Below, piece after piece: positions 34,240 to 46,797 of a stretch of DNA of 64,000 bases. Positions within the stretch are counted from its first letter, which is position 1. Every line of letters starts with the position of its first letter. This stretch comes from Dactylis glomerata. Taxonomy: Eukaryota > Streptophyta > Magnoliopsida > Poales > Poaceae. The position numbers and the translations under genes were made by a program. The stretch lies in the NCBI GenBank assembly GCA_007115705.1, contig QXEO01000406.1, positions 3,564,411 through 3,628,410 of the forward strand, given 5' to 3'. The notes beneath the pieces were generated by a model that was not told the DNA's origin, made no database searches, and saw only the letters and a list, made by a program, of their open reading frames with translations.

Positions 34240-37157
34240 AACTCCTGCTCGTCCTCGAGTAGGTAAGTGATAACAAAAGAATAATTTTTGAGGTGACATA
34301 CACCTACATAATCTTGATCATATATGTAAGCATTTGTGAGCTGGGATCATAAGAACTTAAAACATGGGCATGAAGATGTAATGTTGACAATAGAAACTTA
34401 GCAACCATGTTGTAAACATGAAAATGAACACAAACAAAAGATCATGAAAATGAAACAATGAAAGTCAAACGTGTGTTCAAATCATAAGGAAAAACATACA
34501 AATGGTTTTCAGCTTGTCCTTCATAGAGAGCAAAACATAAATGTATAGGACACCTTCAAGTTTAAGAGCGCGACTAGATACAAATAATTTAAGAACAAGT
34601 GATACCAACAATATGAATCAATCAATGAAAACTTTGGGACAATGCACATTATACTAAGAATGACAACTATGCTCTCTTAATGGTGCATAAAGATAGAAGG
34701 TGGTGACTCAACATAAAGGTAAAAGAAAGGCCCTTCGCAGAGGGAACCAGTGATTGCAAGTTTTATAACCTTCAAAAATTATGGTACTTACCGGCTTTGA
34801 GCTCTCATTGCCCCCATCATAAGCATCTTGAATGGTTAAAGTTAATGCGAGAACAATTATGATGCATATGCTAGACAAATCATAAGTTGAAAACCTCATG
34901 TCCCGTGAATACGAGTACCCAAACCTCATGCTACTTTAGTTAGAGTCCCAAACAAGGCTCTTGTCATTGTAATATACATGTATCATCGAGAACCGCCAAC
35001 GGGGTAACTCCGTGCCCGATGACATGGAACAAGCCCACATCAAAATGACAGGACAAGCAGACAATGAACACCTCGACATCTCTTTTATTTGACATTTGTT
35101 TAGCTTTTTATTGTGAGATGCGTCGTCGAATGTCCACCATGGGTATGCTGCAAATTTCCACCATGAATTATGTATGGCTTAGATTGGCGGCCCGGCGTTT
35201 CCCTAACACATATACAAACTCCATGATCCCCACAAGATTCCCAATTCATTTCACACCGCGAGTATCCATAAACAAAAGATCACGATATCAACTCAAATAA
35301 GAAGTGCAATGTTGAAAGCTTGCCCATGACTGCATGGCTGGGCTAGTCTCCAACTTACAACTTGCAAGCATAACAACTCAGCATAAGAGACCACAATGTC
35401 AAATTTTTAAGAACAGGAAAAAGTAAAGTGTGCCTTCCGGTTCGTGAGAGCTTTACTGACCGATTTTCGCATAACACTGGTAAGAGTTTAATTTGAAGAG
35501 AAGATAAAAGCAAGTCAAATTTACTTGGAATAGCAAATTGCTAGTAGGTATGTATGGTGGACACTTTGGCAAACTTGGTTTTTAGGAGTTGGATGCACGA
35601 GTAGAGCTCATACTCAGTACAAGGTGAGGGCTAGCAAAAGACTGGGAGCGACCAACTAAGAGAGCAATAATGGCCATAATCATGCAAAGTGACAAAGCGA
35701 CATTAAAAGAAGCATAAGATGGCATCAAAAGTCAAAAACTAAATGATCATAGAGGCTATTGGCAACTTTGTATGAGTCTAACATGTGTGAGCATGCGCCA
35801 AGTCAACCCAAATAAAGCGTCAAGGAGAAAACCAAAATAATGCTTCCAAATAATTAAAAACAACGCATGATTTTTTTCAAAGGCTCATTAAGAAATCTCA
35901 GTTATTTGAAACAAGTCATGCTACAGCAAAACTACTAAGCATACCATCAAAAAGACATCAAGCACGACATGAAAAAGCCTAAGCCGCAGTCTACACAAGC
36001 TCCTTCTTGTACCACTTTTTTGCATAAAGCTTTTTCTCTTTTCCAATACCATTCGAAATTTTTATAAACACCTCTTTTGATGAAAACCAATAAAGATCAG
36101 AGGCAAAAATACACCTTGATGAAGAGATATGACAAGGTCTGAACGCAAATCATGGCAAAAACGAAAACCAAAAGCAGTAGCAGAAAAAGAAGAACACTCG
36201 GTGAACGATAAGAGTGAAAAACTGAGTGTTCTTGGCAAATGAAAACGAGTACATCTCCTCCAAAGGAAATTTGTTGGGGTCCAACCATTTATTGCAGCAA
36301 ACAAAACTAAACTAACTAAGAAAACTAAAACAACTGATGCTCCAAGAAAAACGCATAGTGCATGAAGCAATAAAAATATAGTGTTTTGAAAGGTGACCTG
36401 ATTTTTGCCGATGAAGAAGGGGTGCCTCGGGGGCATCCCCAAGCTTTTATGCTTGTACTTCTTGGATATTTCTTGGGGTGATGCATGGGCATCTCCAAGC
36501 TTGAGCTTTTGTCCATTCTTCAACTCATCTCATCATTCTCCAATCCCTACACTTGAAAACTTCGTTCATACAAAACTAAACACAAATCTATTAGCAACAT
36601 TAGTGTAGCATAACATATAATCAACCTCTTTTTGCTTCAGGTTTCAACCCAAAACCACCACATATAAAGTATATACTACTGTAGCAACTTCCCCAAAAGT
36701 TCCATGATCAAAAGAACTAAAAAAGAAAGCTATAAAGCGGCAAACACAAATATTGGCAGAAATCTGTCAAAACAGAACAGCTGAAAAAGATCGAATTTTT
36801 GAGGGGTTTTCTGTTGCTCAAATCAAAAAGTGTTCAACTAATGAAAGTTTGGATATAACCTGGGGCATATGCATAAGAAATCGCAGGTCCAAAAGATATA
36901 CAGAGAATTTATACGAATTTTTACGGTGCAGCACCGAAAATAGTTTCAGGACAGCAACATCCCCAAATCTTTACCTCACTCGAATTAGAGGCTTCTCTTG
37001 GCACAACAATGAAATAAAAAGGATAAGGAGCGGTCATTACAGTAGTAATGACTTCCAAGACTCAAATAAAAGAAAAATTACTGAAAATAAAACATTAGGT
37101 TATCTCCCAAAAGTGCTTTTCTTTAACGCCTTTGAGCTAGGCGCGGAAAATTGCGAA
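34240..37157 (-). other. Element E internal non-coding region
   Basis: Closely similar to 2139-5057 of element A, with no conserved frame. PPT-like repeats lie at 36433-36446 and 36489-36502 (one base changed). Confidence 0.75.
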
Positions 37158-39221
37158 TCAAGTAACATCAAGAGATGAAGCATCAAGCTCATAATTTGAT
37201 CTAAGAATAGAGTCAAAAAGTAATTTCTTCCTTTTCCTAGAGAAGTGTTCCATACCTTTCTTGAGTGGAAATTGATATTTGATGGTGCCTTCCCTCATAT
37301 CAATGATGGCACCTACAGTTCGAAGAAAGGATCTTCCCAAAATAATAGGACATGAAGCATGGCATTCAACGTCCATAACAAGAAAATCAATGGGAACAAG
37401 GTTATTGTTAACCACAATAAGAACATCATTAATTCTTCCCAAAGGTTTCTTCTTAGCAACATCAGCAATAGGAACATCATAATAACATTTTTTAAGCGGT
37501 GGTAAGTCAAGCATGTCATAAATCTTTCTAGGCATGATAGAAATACTAGCACCTAGATCACATAAAGCATGGCAATCAAAACCATTAACATGCATATCAA
37601 TGATGGGTTCCCAACCATCTTCTAACTTCTTGGGAACAGAAGCTTTTTGCTACAACTTTTCATCCCTAATTTTCATGAGAGCATTGGTAATATGCTTAGT
37701 AAAAGCAATATTTAAGGAACTAGCATTGGGAGTCAAAGCAAGATTTTGCAAGAACAAAATAAATTCAGATATATTGCAGCCATCAATATCAAAATCATTA
37801 AAAGAAATAGAGCTATCATCTCCCACACTCCAAAAAATTTCAGCACTCTTTTGAGAAAAAGTTTTGGCAGTTTTAGGCTTTTTAACACAAGAAGTGGGAG
37901 TTTTCTCTACGCCAATCAAAGTAAGAGGATTGCTAGCATTAGGAACAACATCATCAGAGGTAGTAATAGTACAAATTTTCATATTCCTAGCAATCTCATC
38001 CTCTCTTTCCCATCTAGCATGCAATTCTGCTAACAATTTAAGATTTTCATCAATCCCAACTTGAATAGCATTAGAAGTAGCAAAAACAGTGTTCTCTTTC
38101 ACATCATTAGGCAACACTTTTAATTTCAGAAGTTCAACATCATGAGCAAGGCTATCAACTTTAGAAGCAAGAATATCAATTTTGCCTAACTTTTCCTCAA
38201 CAGACTTGTTAAAAGCAGATTGTTTTACCATGAAGTCTTTGAGCATGACTTCAAGTTCAGAGGGCGCGGCCCTAGTGTTGTTGTAGGAATTACCATAAGA
38301 ATTACCATAACCATTACCATTGGTAGAAGGATACGGCCTATAATTGTTACTAGCAAAATTGTTCCTATAAGCATTGTTGTTAAAATTATTGTTTCTAATG
38401 AAATTCACATCAACATGCTCTTCTTGAGCAACCAAAGAGGCTAAAGGAACATTATTAGGATCAACATGAGTCCTATCATTAGCAAGCATAGCCATAATGG
38501 TATCAATCTTATCACTCAAGGAAGAGGTTTCCTCAACAGAATTTACCTTCTTACCTTGTGGAGCTCTCTCGGTGTGCCATTCGGAATAATTCACCATCAT
38601 GTTGTCAAGTAGCTTTGTTGCGGCGCCCAAGGTAAGGGACATAAAAGTGCCACCAGCAGCTGAATCAAGTAGGTTCCTCGAAGAAAAATTCAGTCCTGCA
38701 TAAAAAGTTTGGACAATCATCCAAGTAGTAAGTCCATGAGTGGGGCAATTCTTTATCATAGATTTCATTCTTTCCCACGCTTGAGCAACATGTTCATTAT
38801 CAAACTGGCTAAACTTCATAATATTGCTACGCAGAGATATAATCTTAGCAGGAGGATAGTATCTACCAATAAAAGCATCCTTACACTTAGCCCATGAATC
38901 AATACTATTCTTAGTCAAAGACAGCAACCAATCTTTAGCTTTTCCTCTCAAAGAAAAAGGAAACAACTTGAGCTTAATAATATCACTTTCTACATCCTTA
39001 TACTTTTGCATCTCACATAGCTCAACAAAATTGTTGAGATGAGCTGCAGCATCTTCAGTACTGGCACCAGAAAATTGCTCTTTCATAACAAGGTTCAACA
39101 AAGCAGGCTTAATCTCATAAAAGTTTGCAGCAGGAGCAGGTGGCGCAATAGGAGTGCAGATAAAATCACTATTGTTTGTACTAGTAAAGTCACACAGCTT
39201 GGTGTTTTCAGGATTGGCCAT
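37158..39221 (-). pseudogene. Element E gag-protease (single in-frame stop)
   Basis: 688 codons in one frame from the ATG at 39221 (MANPENTKLCDF) to the stop at 37158. The gag core spans roughly residues 40-230, with KAKDWLLSLTKNSIDSWAK and NCPTHGLTTWMIVQTFYAGL. An Asn/Tyr-rich linker lies around residue 300 and helical segments around 330-400. The protease in the last 150 residues has its catalytic DLGAS encoded near 37559-37545 and ILGRSFL in the second lobe. The only break I see is a TAG at 37650-37652, where A and C keep a Leu codon. No CCHC zinc knuckle is visible. It would supply particle shell and protease if read through. The start sits 167 bp after the PBS. Confidence 0.88.
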
Positions 39222-39387
39222 TTCAGCAAAACTAGAAGTAGATAAGTAAAAACAACTACCAAGGATTCAAATTTTTTGGGGTTTTTGATATAAAACGATG
39301 CAGGTAAAATAAATAAAGTAAAGCAAAGCAATAACAAAGTAAAGGATGTGCGTGCAAAAAACTCCCCTTGCAGAGGTCTTCCACTCT

Positions 39388-39405
39388 TCCCCGGCAACGG
39401 TGCCA
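39388..39405 (-). other. Element E primer-binding site
   Basis: TGGCACCGTTGCCGGGGA on the minus strand, a one-base variant of the tRNA-Asp site, 11 bp inside the LTR. Confidence 0.82.
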
Positions 39406-39416
39406 GAAAATTAGCT

Positions 39417-41037
39417 TGATGCGTGGTGAATGACTAGCCCGTTGGGAACCCCAAGAGGAAGGTGTGATGAGTATAGCAGCTAGTTTTCCCTCAGTTAAGA
39501 AACCAAGGTTATGTCGATCAGGAGAAGAGCGGGCAATACGACTGTAGGTGATGCTTGCTAGTTTGCGACAGCTTCAGACAATTTATATATGGCGCCTCGT
39601 CCAAGCTTTGCTTGCTAGCTGCAACGCGGAACCTGCACACAACACAACCAAGTACTTTGCTCCCAACTTGCGATGAGGTTGTCAATCTCACCGGTTTGCT
39701 TGAAACAAAGGTTATGAGCGTATCGAGTGGAAAATAGTAGAAGTATGCGAGTAAAGTAAACAGTGCGAGTAAAATAAATAGGTGATAGCAATATGACGGA
39801 AATAGGACCGGGGTCCACAGTTCACTAGTGGTGTCTCTCCATAAGATAAATAACACATGCTAGGTAAACAAATTACAATTGGGCAATTGATAGAATAAAG
39901 ATAAACGTGATATGTCAAGAAGATCACTATGCGATTTACTTTGGGCATTACAACAAAATACATAGACCGCCATCCAACTGCATCTATGACTAATAATCCA
40001 CTTGTGGCGAATCAATCCGAGAACTCCACAAGTATTAAGTTGCGAACAACAGATAATTACATTAAGCAAAGTGTGTAATTACATTGAGCATATGAATGTT
40101 GTTTTCTCCCTAGTAGCAACAACACATCTACAACCTTAGAGGTTTCTGTCACTCCCCCAGATTAAATAGAGGCATGAACCCACTATCGAGCATAAATACC
40201 CCCTCTTGGAGTCACTAGCAACTACTCGGCCAAGATAGCTACTAACAACGGAGAGCATGCAAGATCATAAACAACATAGAGATAACAAAAGATATATTTC
40301 AGTATAGAAACTCAATCATAACACCAATATTCATCGGATCCCAACAAACCAAACATGTAGAATTACATAACGGTGATCTCAATCATGTAGGGCAGCTCAT
40401 GAGATCTAAACATGAAGCACATGGTGGAGGAGACAACCATCTAGCTACTGCTATGGACCCATACTCCAAGGTAGACTACTCACTCATTGCTCCGGAGGCA
40501 AGCATGGCGATGAAGAAGACCTCTGGTGGCGATTCCCCTCTCTGGCAGGGTGCCGGGAAGAGCTTCTGGACCCTCCCGATCTTCGGGTCGACGGCGGCGG
40601 CGGATCGCGATGTGTTCTGGAAAATTGATCGGGTACTTAGGTTTTTTCTGTCAGGGGGTCTTTATAGGTGAAGGGGCATTGTCAGAGGTGGACCGAGGAG
40701 GCGTCACACGTAGGGGGCGCGGCCAGGGCCTGGGCCGCGCCGCCCTGGTGTGTGGCCCCCTCGTGGCCCCACTCTGTCTCCTCTTCGGATCTCTGGAAGC
40801 TTCCGGGAAAAATAAGACTTCAGGAACTTGTTTCGTCCAATTCCGAGAATATTTCCTGTGTATCACTTCTGAAACACAAAAACAGCAGAAAACAGGGAAC
40901 TGGCACTGTGGCGACTTGTTAATAGGTTAGTTCCGGAAAATGCATAAAAGTGCCACAAAGTGTAATGAAACATTAGACAAAAGGTGTAAAAACAAGCATG
41001 GAGCATCAAAAATTATAGATACATTGGAGATGTATCA
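39417..41037 (-). repeat. Element E, 5' LTR
   Basis: 1621 bp, paired with 32587-34224. The shortfall is mainly one deletion of about 17 bp near 40080. TATA-like CTATAAAG lies at 40660-40667 on the minus strand. Confidence 0.93.
40660..40667 (-). promoter_or_regulatory. Element E 5' LTR TATA box
   Basis: CTATAAAG on the minus strand, conserved in position with A and B. Promoter role inferred. Confidence 0.45.
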
Positions 41038-41042
41038 CATCT
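41038..41042. repeat. Target-site duplication of element E, right copy (CATCT)
   Basis: Exact repeat of 32582-32586. Confidence 0.93.
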
Positions 41043-41220
41043 CTTGCTCACGCTTGCCAATAACAAGGGTCCTGGACACCGGCTGGTCCCCCTGCGACGC
41101 ACCTAGGGTGTGTAGTACTGCCCCGCTAACTTGGCTTCATTTTCTTCTGCATAGCATTGCCTCCTTTCAGAAGTCCCGGCTTCGTCGTTCGTCAATATGT
41201 CTGGACTAATCAAGTGGAAG
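41038..41220 (-). pseudogene. K: ORF1 upstream part
   Basis: Minus-strand sequence that joins the ORF1 piece ending at 32584 once element E and one CATCT copy are removed. The joined frame reads VIGKREQEMSDEDFD. Further upstream the frame is unclear, and a possible intron border lies near 41105. Confidence 0.5.
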
Positions 41221-42895
41221 TTACTAGTTAGTAAATCAATCGGCGGAAAATTTTGGCATGACCTTTGCTAAAAAGCTCCCTATGGAGTGCACAAATTTTT
41301 CCGAAATGGAAGTTAATCAACATTTCAGGAAAAATTGGCAACTCAAGTTTTCAACCCCTGTAATACAAATAGCAACAGCAAACATATATATATATATAGT
41401 AGTAGCACCACCACCAGAAGCATGAAAAAAGGAGCTGTAAGGAAATATACAGCAGCAGTAAGGCAGCAGAAATACCAGCAGCACCCACCATAAGCATGCT
41501 AAATAGCAACATCAACACCATAACATGATAAACAACAAAGCATGATAAACATCAGCATAAGCATGGACATTTCATCCAGGTCCATAAGCATGATAAACAG
41601 TAGCATAAGCATCATAATTAAGCATTAGCACCATAATTAAGCATGATAATGAACACCAACATCAACAAATTTTTTCTCTATATAATCAGCACCACCATAA
41701 TTCAGAAAAAAGAGTGTTTCCTTGTATTGGTATTGAAAACATGTATTGACACAAAAATATTGTACTGACAACATGTACTAACAACATGTACTAACAACAT
41801 GTACTGACAGCAAAAATATTGTTGCATTGGTATTGACAACATGTACTGACAGCAAAAAAGAGTGTTTCCTTGCATTGGTATCTGATTTATTTTTTTGCTT
41901 TCCCTTTAGTCTTATGTTTCTTTATTATGTTTTTCAAAAGTATTCATGATTTAAAAAATGTTTAGCCTTTCAAAAAAGGTTATAGTTTTTGAACTAGTTG
42001 TGTGTGGTTAAAAAATGTTAGGAAAAGTATTCACTGGTTAAAAAAGTATTCATGCGGCTTGAATAAAATTCCAAGTGCCAAAATGTTCACAATGCTTGAA
42101 AAAATATCCCTCGAGTTTGAAATAAATATTCCTTGGATTTGAAATGTTTTCATGAAATTACTTCCAAGTGATTCAAAAACATGTTCACACATTCAAGTTC
42201 ATAAGGTTTCAAAAAGTTCATGAGGTTTTTTTTCACTAATAGACTACATTTGTTGGTTCCATATGACTGGAAAACTAAACTAGCATATAATAATTCTCTT
42301 ATCCGACAGAGTTGAGCACCAATGGCGATTTGAACCGTGAACCTACTGCACAATATATATTTGCGAGAAGTGAAATCCGAAAGCAACAGTTACTCCAGTC
42401 TAAGATGAAGCAGTTAGTTCACACCATCAGCTATTAAACTTCATCTACATCTACATAGAACAACTAAGCTTAGAGCATGTACATTGCAAAACGCTTATGC
42501 AGGCGCTAAAAAAGACAACCCACCCGGTGCCCAAGTGTCAGGCACTAGAATGAATATTTTGCTCCTTGTTTCTAAGCGCCATACGCTTCTTTATGCATCG
42601 ATGCCAAAAAAATATGTGGAACTTTCATGGTAACCGGCAAAACTGCCAGGATCTTTTCACCTTGTTGAAAATGGAGAAGAAGGCTAGGTAGCGAAGGATG
42701 ATGTCGGGGCAGACGCCGTGGAGAGGATGATGTCGAGGCGGATGCCATGGAGAGGATGATGTCGAGGCAGACGATCTCCAGCAGGCTCGGTGGCGCTGCT
42801 ACTGCTTCTTCTCCAGCAGGCTCGACTACTACTGCTTCTTCTCCAGCGGAGGGGGGTGGTGTGGGGAAGGAGGCTAGGTAGCAGAGGGGGCAGTG
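41221..42895. other. K: long non-coding interval with simple repeats
   Basis: No supported gene. It contains a TA run at about 41384-41397, degenerate AGCATAAGCATGATAAAC-like repeats at 41490-41650, and several copies of ACAACATGTACTGAC at 41765-41860. Confidence 0.5.
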
Positions 42896-42925
42896 CAGCA
42901 AAGTACAGAGAGGGGTGGCCTGGCG

Positions 42926-43090
42926 AGATAGCGGAGAGCGGCGGCGCGACGAGGTAGCGGAGAGGGGTGGCGCACCGAAGTAGCGAAGAGGGGCGGTGCG
43001 GAGAGGTAGCGGAGAGGGGCAGCGCGGCGAGGTAGCGGAGAGGGGCGGTGTGGCGAGGTAGCGGAGAGGGGCGGCATAGCGAGGTAGGGG
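42926..43090. repeat. 26-bp GC-rich minisatellite
   Basis: Six to seven tandem copies of a 26-bp unit beginning GGTAGCGGAGAGGGG with a variable GGCG.GC.A tail. Its reading on the minus strand gives Pro/Ser/Leu-rich frames, which are repeat products and not a gene. Confidence 0.85.
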
Positions 43091-44292
43091 GCGATGGCGT
43101 GAGATGTGACGCGATTTGGGGGCGGCACGCGAGATGTGATGCGATTTGGGGATCGAAAAGGGGGCCGGCGGGGAAGAAGGCTAGGGCAGGCCCCACCAGT
43201 TAGTATCGAACGCATACAGTCTGCATGTATGCGTCAGATGTGTTCTTACCCGAGGCGTACAAGATAGTTGTTCGCGTCGGGTAAGTACCCATCCGAGGCG
43301 TACAACTGTCCTGTATGCCACGGATGCTGACTGTGGGGCCCATTAATTTTTGTTGTTTATTTCTTTTTTCTTTCTTTTCTTAGTTTATATTAGTTTATTA
43401 AGTTATTTGATTTTATTAATTGATTAACTTATTTGATTTTATTTTCCTTTCTTTTCATGTTTTCATGTGCGGATCGCGTCATTTCATGCAGATCGCGTCA
43501 TTTTATGCGGATCGCGCGTCATTTTATGTGGGTCTCAATTCGGCCGTGAGCATGGCATAGTTTGTCGGAACGAGGCCATATCAGACACGCATGTGGCTGT
43601 TGGGATGGCGACGAATGCCACAGAGGACGATTTTCGTTTCATCCGACGAAAAGTGCCTTTTCCATTTTTGGAGTGCCAAAATAGGGTTCTTTTTGTGAAG
43701 CAGCTACAGAAACACGAAATCAAAAGCTGGGAAAAACACCCCACGTAAATAGTAGACCACCTGGTATACGTATATCAGCTCTCGTTTCATTGCGGCAGCC
43801 TTTGGAGGTATTTTCTGAATTTTGCGCAAGTTCCTGCCGATTTCGTTGGAACCGGGGTGGTTTTGCACTTTAGCGCTAAAAAGTAAACCTCCTCATTTTT
43901 TGCAAGAATTATTTTTGGATCCGCAACACGTCATTTCTTCACTAAACAGGTGGGAAAAAATGGGACTCCGCACTGTCTGGGTGCAAGCGGAAGTTTTCAT
44001 GCGGCGTCATTTCATGTCGGTCTCAAATCGGACATAACTATAGTTCAAAAAAAATCGAAAAATGCGAGACCTTCACACGGTGTCATTTTTTATGTGACCT
44101 AGATGTGGGAAAAAAAATTCAAACCTTGAGAAAAAATGTTTAACAAAAAGTCCTTTGACAAAAATAGATACATCAATACTAATAAGTGTTTTCTCGGAGT
44201 TTGATGATAATAATAATAATATGTGTGATACACCAATACAGCCAACATCATCATACAACATAAAAGATATAGAAAACATCATTCAAGCCATA
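43091..44292. other. K: non-coding interval with repeats resembling the subterminal ones
   Basis: 43225-43320 holds CCGAGGCGTACAA / TGTATGCCACGG motifs like those at the CACTA end. 43469-43531 holds three to four short tandem copies of GCGGATCGCGTCATTT. No frame here is convincing. It separates the transposase from ORF1. Confidence 0.5.
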
Positions 44293-45838
44293 CATCTCAG
44301 CGTTTGACAATCTTCTTGCCTTTTGTGTTTGTCGCTGAATAATTTAGCCCCACATCGTAACTTCTTCTTCTGAACGGCAGACCTTGCTTGGGTAGTGTGG
44401 TCCTGCTCCTTCTTGTGGTATGTGTTATGTTGTCTTCATCATCATCGTCATCATCATCTTCCATCGTACTGGTCAAAGTCTTCCTCATTGGCGACACCAT
44501 CCATTCCAATTATGTTCCTCTTGCATCTCCTCACGACAACATGACTAGGCTTTGCTGGGTCAGTTATGAAGAAGCATTGGGTCACATGCTTAGCCAATAC
44601 CCATGGCTCATTTTGTGCGGTAACGTTCGTGCCGGCGGTCACTAATTTTGTTTCTGGTATAACCATGGTGGTGAAACCACGTTCTTCTTTTACGACACTC
44701 TTAGCCCATCTAACACGGAACATCGGGACCTTCTCTCCAGAGTAGTTAAGCTCCCATATATCCTCGATCCTTCCATAGTATCTTAGCTTTACGTCACTGG
44801 TATAGGATTCCATCGTTACCCCTAAGTTTTGGTAATGACTATTTTTGTCCTTTGCCTCACTGTAGAATGTCTACCCATTGATATCGTGTGCTTGATAAGT
44901 CATGAGGTTGGGCACGGGGCCATGCGACAAGGCGAATAAGAGTTTGTTTTCGTCAGAGTTCATTGGTGGGAGCTTAGCCATAAGCTACTCATTGAACCAG
45001 TGCGCGAAAGAGGACTTGTGCTCTCTGACAATTTCTCCTTCCATTCTCTGGCTCATGTACTTCCTAGCAATCATGGTTTTGTGCTTTGTCTGCCAAGGAT
45101 CGACCATTTGAATGTGTTGTAGCACTACCAAGTTGGCCCTGTCAAAGTCGGCATGCCTGCCAGTGTAGCCCACATGCAGTTCACTCCGGCCAATTTTCTG
45201 ACCAACTCCATCGAGCCTGTCAAGGTGCTTGATTCTGAGAAAACCAACAGGGTTCACAACGTCTAGATAATTCATGCAGAAAGAGATGCATTCTTCGGTA
45301 AGAAAGCCTTGGGCGATGCTTCCATCCGGACGGGCTCTATTACGGATGTATCATTTGATTGCCCCATACATCCTTTCGAACGCCATCATGATGTGAAGGA
45401 ATGGCGGCCGAGATGGAAGATATCATCCACGATATGGATGAACAGATGTACCATGACGTCGAAGAATGAGGGCGGGAAGTACATCTCAAGCTCGCATAGA
45501 ATCACATCGATCTCCTCCTGCAGCCGTGTGAGTTTCTTCCGGCTGATCGACTTGCGAGAGATGGCGTCAAAAAAGTTGTAGAGGTCAGTCAGCGTATCCC
45601 GGACGTGCTTGTCCATTATACCTCGGATTGCAACCGGAAGTATCTGCGTCATCATCATGTGATAGTCGAGAGACTTCATCCTGCTGAAGCTTTGTTTAGT
45701 CGGGTCTAGGTATCTGCTTATCAGCCCTGAGTAACCGAAAGACACCTTGACTCCTAGAAGGCATTTCAACAACTATGTGACCTCATCCAAACTTAGAGTG
45801 AAGCAGGAGGGGGGCAGTAGTAGTCCTTTTTAACCATC
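44293..45838 (-). pseudogene. K: CACTA (TNP2-type) transposase, C-terminal part
   Basis: Minus-strand pieces in the usual order. A DUF4218-like region starts near 45830, with SLDYHMMMTQILPVAIRGIM, LQEEIDVILCELEMYFPPSF and VMVHLFIHIVDDI. The conserved block with RNRARPDGSIAQGFLTEECI follows. After a break, 45275-44985 has YTGRHADFDRANLVVLQHIQ. The DUF4216-like end lies at 44813-44454 (WELNYSGEKVPMFRVRW), with an acidic GAT/ATC-repeat tail at about 44436-44462. Stops at about 45775 and 44984 and several frameshifts break it. The catalytic N-terminal domain is not in the window because element Z cuts the gene at 45838. TNP2-type proteins cut and join CACTA ends. Confidence 0.78.
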
Positions 45839-46597
45839 TGTTTGCACGCAAAACTGCCGTGCAACACCAGGATAATCGTCGTGCTTTCGTGACGATGAAC
45901 GGATGCTTTCCGAGCAAAGCAACAAAGATCCCCTCACTTTCGTGGAGGAGAGGCGACCGCTTTTCAGCACAAAACGGTAAAGATTGAACCAAACCCTAGG
46001 GCTGCTAGGGCATGGCAGAGAAAAAAATAAAAGAACGAACGTAATAGAAAATAACGATAGATTGTAATTGTGTATATTCGATTGCTTTCTTCAATCGGCC
46101 GTATACCCGTATTTATATTAGGGGTGCCTGGTTCGGAAAACAAAGAGGATATGGGAAGTTTTCTTGACATACAAGCCGAATAAAGTATTCCAAATCTGTA
46201 TATTCGGCCAGCACGTTTCGTATGGAATGTTAGATTAGTTTTAATATTACCTAATCGATCAGCTGTGCGTCTTCCGTTTGTGACTCGGCAGTTGCATATT
46301 TGACGTAGTACATAGGACATATCCTGGCTTGTAGCTTTTAATTCAACGCATCCATGATACTGATGAGAATTTGTCCTAGGTACGACAGCTTCTTTGTTCA
46401 AAAACTCAATCTCCTCGCTTGGGTAAATAACTTGGAACGCCTGATCCTGCCGCAACACTGTACTGGACTCCGAGAAAATCTGCATCTTGAACTTAAACAA
46501 ACAATTTGAAATATATATGTCAACCAATACACTAAACAGCAGATTTAAACTAATTTGGCCTATAAATGCCTAGTAGCCAAATTATGTGTTCAACACA
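45839..46597 (-). repeat. LTR of Gypsy element Z
   Basis: 759 bp from TGTTTGCACG to TTCAACACA on the + strand, so TGTGTTGAAC to GTGCAAACA in element orientation. It abuts CACTA transposase sequence at 45838, and a PPT-like CAGGGGGACA lies at 46598-46607 on its inner side. It is therefore read as the 3' LTR of a minus-strand element. The 5-mer next to it is CCATC (45834-45838); the partner is outside the window. TATAAATA lies at 46110-46117. Confidence 0.65.
46110..46117 (-). promoter_or_regulatory. Element Z LTR TATA box
   Basis: TATAAATA on the minus strand inside the LTR. Role inferred. Confidence 0.45.
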
Positions 46598-46797
46598 TGT
46601 CCCCCTGTTTTTGGTACAATTGTATTTATCAAAAACACTATAACAATACTTTAGGACGATGTTGATCATTTCACCGGGCATATAATTGTTAAGGCGATGT
46701 CTGAAGAAACACCTCTAACAAACCTTCTGTTCTGCTAAGGGCGATGTTCAAAGAACACATAACACATCGGCCAATTTTTCTTACGGCGATATAAATA
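46598..46797 (-). other. Element Z: PPT and 3' internal region
   Basis: It begins with the PPT-like tract and contains GGCGATGT / ACACATCGGCC motifs that recur at 48430-48560. This supports continuity of Z across insertion U. Confidence 0.5.

Larger units (their letters stand above)
32587..41037 (-). mobile_element. LTR retrotransposon E (Gypsy, non-autonomous, gag-protease only)
   Basis: 8451 bp with LTRs of 1638 and 1621 bp, a PBS at 39388-39405, a PPT at 34225-34239 and perfect CATCT duplications. It is the same group as A, B and C, and its coding region is the best preserved of the gag-protease copies. It lacks RT, RNase H and integrase. It is inserted in ORF1 of CACTA element K. Confidence 0.93.
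27933..45838 (-). mobile_element. CACTA (En/Spm) transposon K, left end to interrupted transposase
   Basis: A CACTACTAGGGAAAA terminus at 27933 is followed by subterminal repeats, then minus-strand genes in the usual CACTA arrangement: a transposase with DUF4218/DUF4216-like C-terminal domains (45838-44293), then an ORF1-type protein with a plant En/Spm transposase domain (from about 41200 across element E to 31695), then a Ulp1-like region (31065-29140) and a small viroplasmin-like frame (28775-28599). LTR element E sits inside (32587-41037). Element Z enters at 45839 in the transposase. The other terminus is not in the window. The preceding TGG (27930-27932) is the candidate 3-bp duplication. 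All frames are decayed. Confidence 0.82.

Noticed and set aside
42684..43215. Pro/Ser-rich minus-strand frames of 113-170 residues
   Set aside because: They are the translation of the 26-bp minisatellite; since 26 is not a multiple of three, all frames stay open.
43200..43340. The second terminus of CACTA K
   Set aside because: No CACTA terminal inverted repeat is present, and transposase sequence on the same strand lies beyond it.
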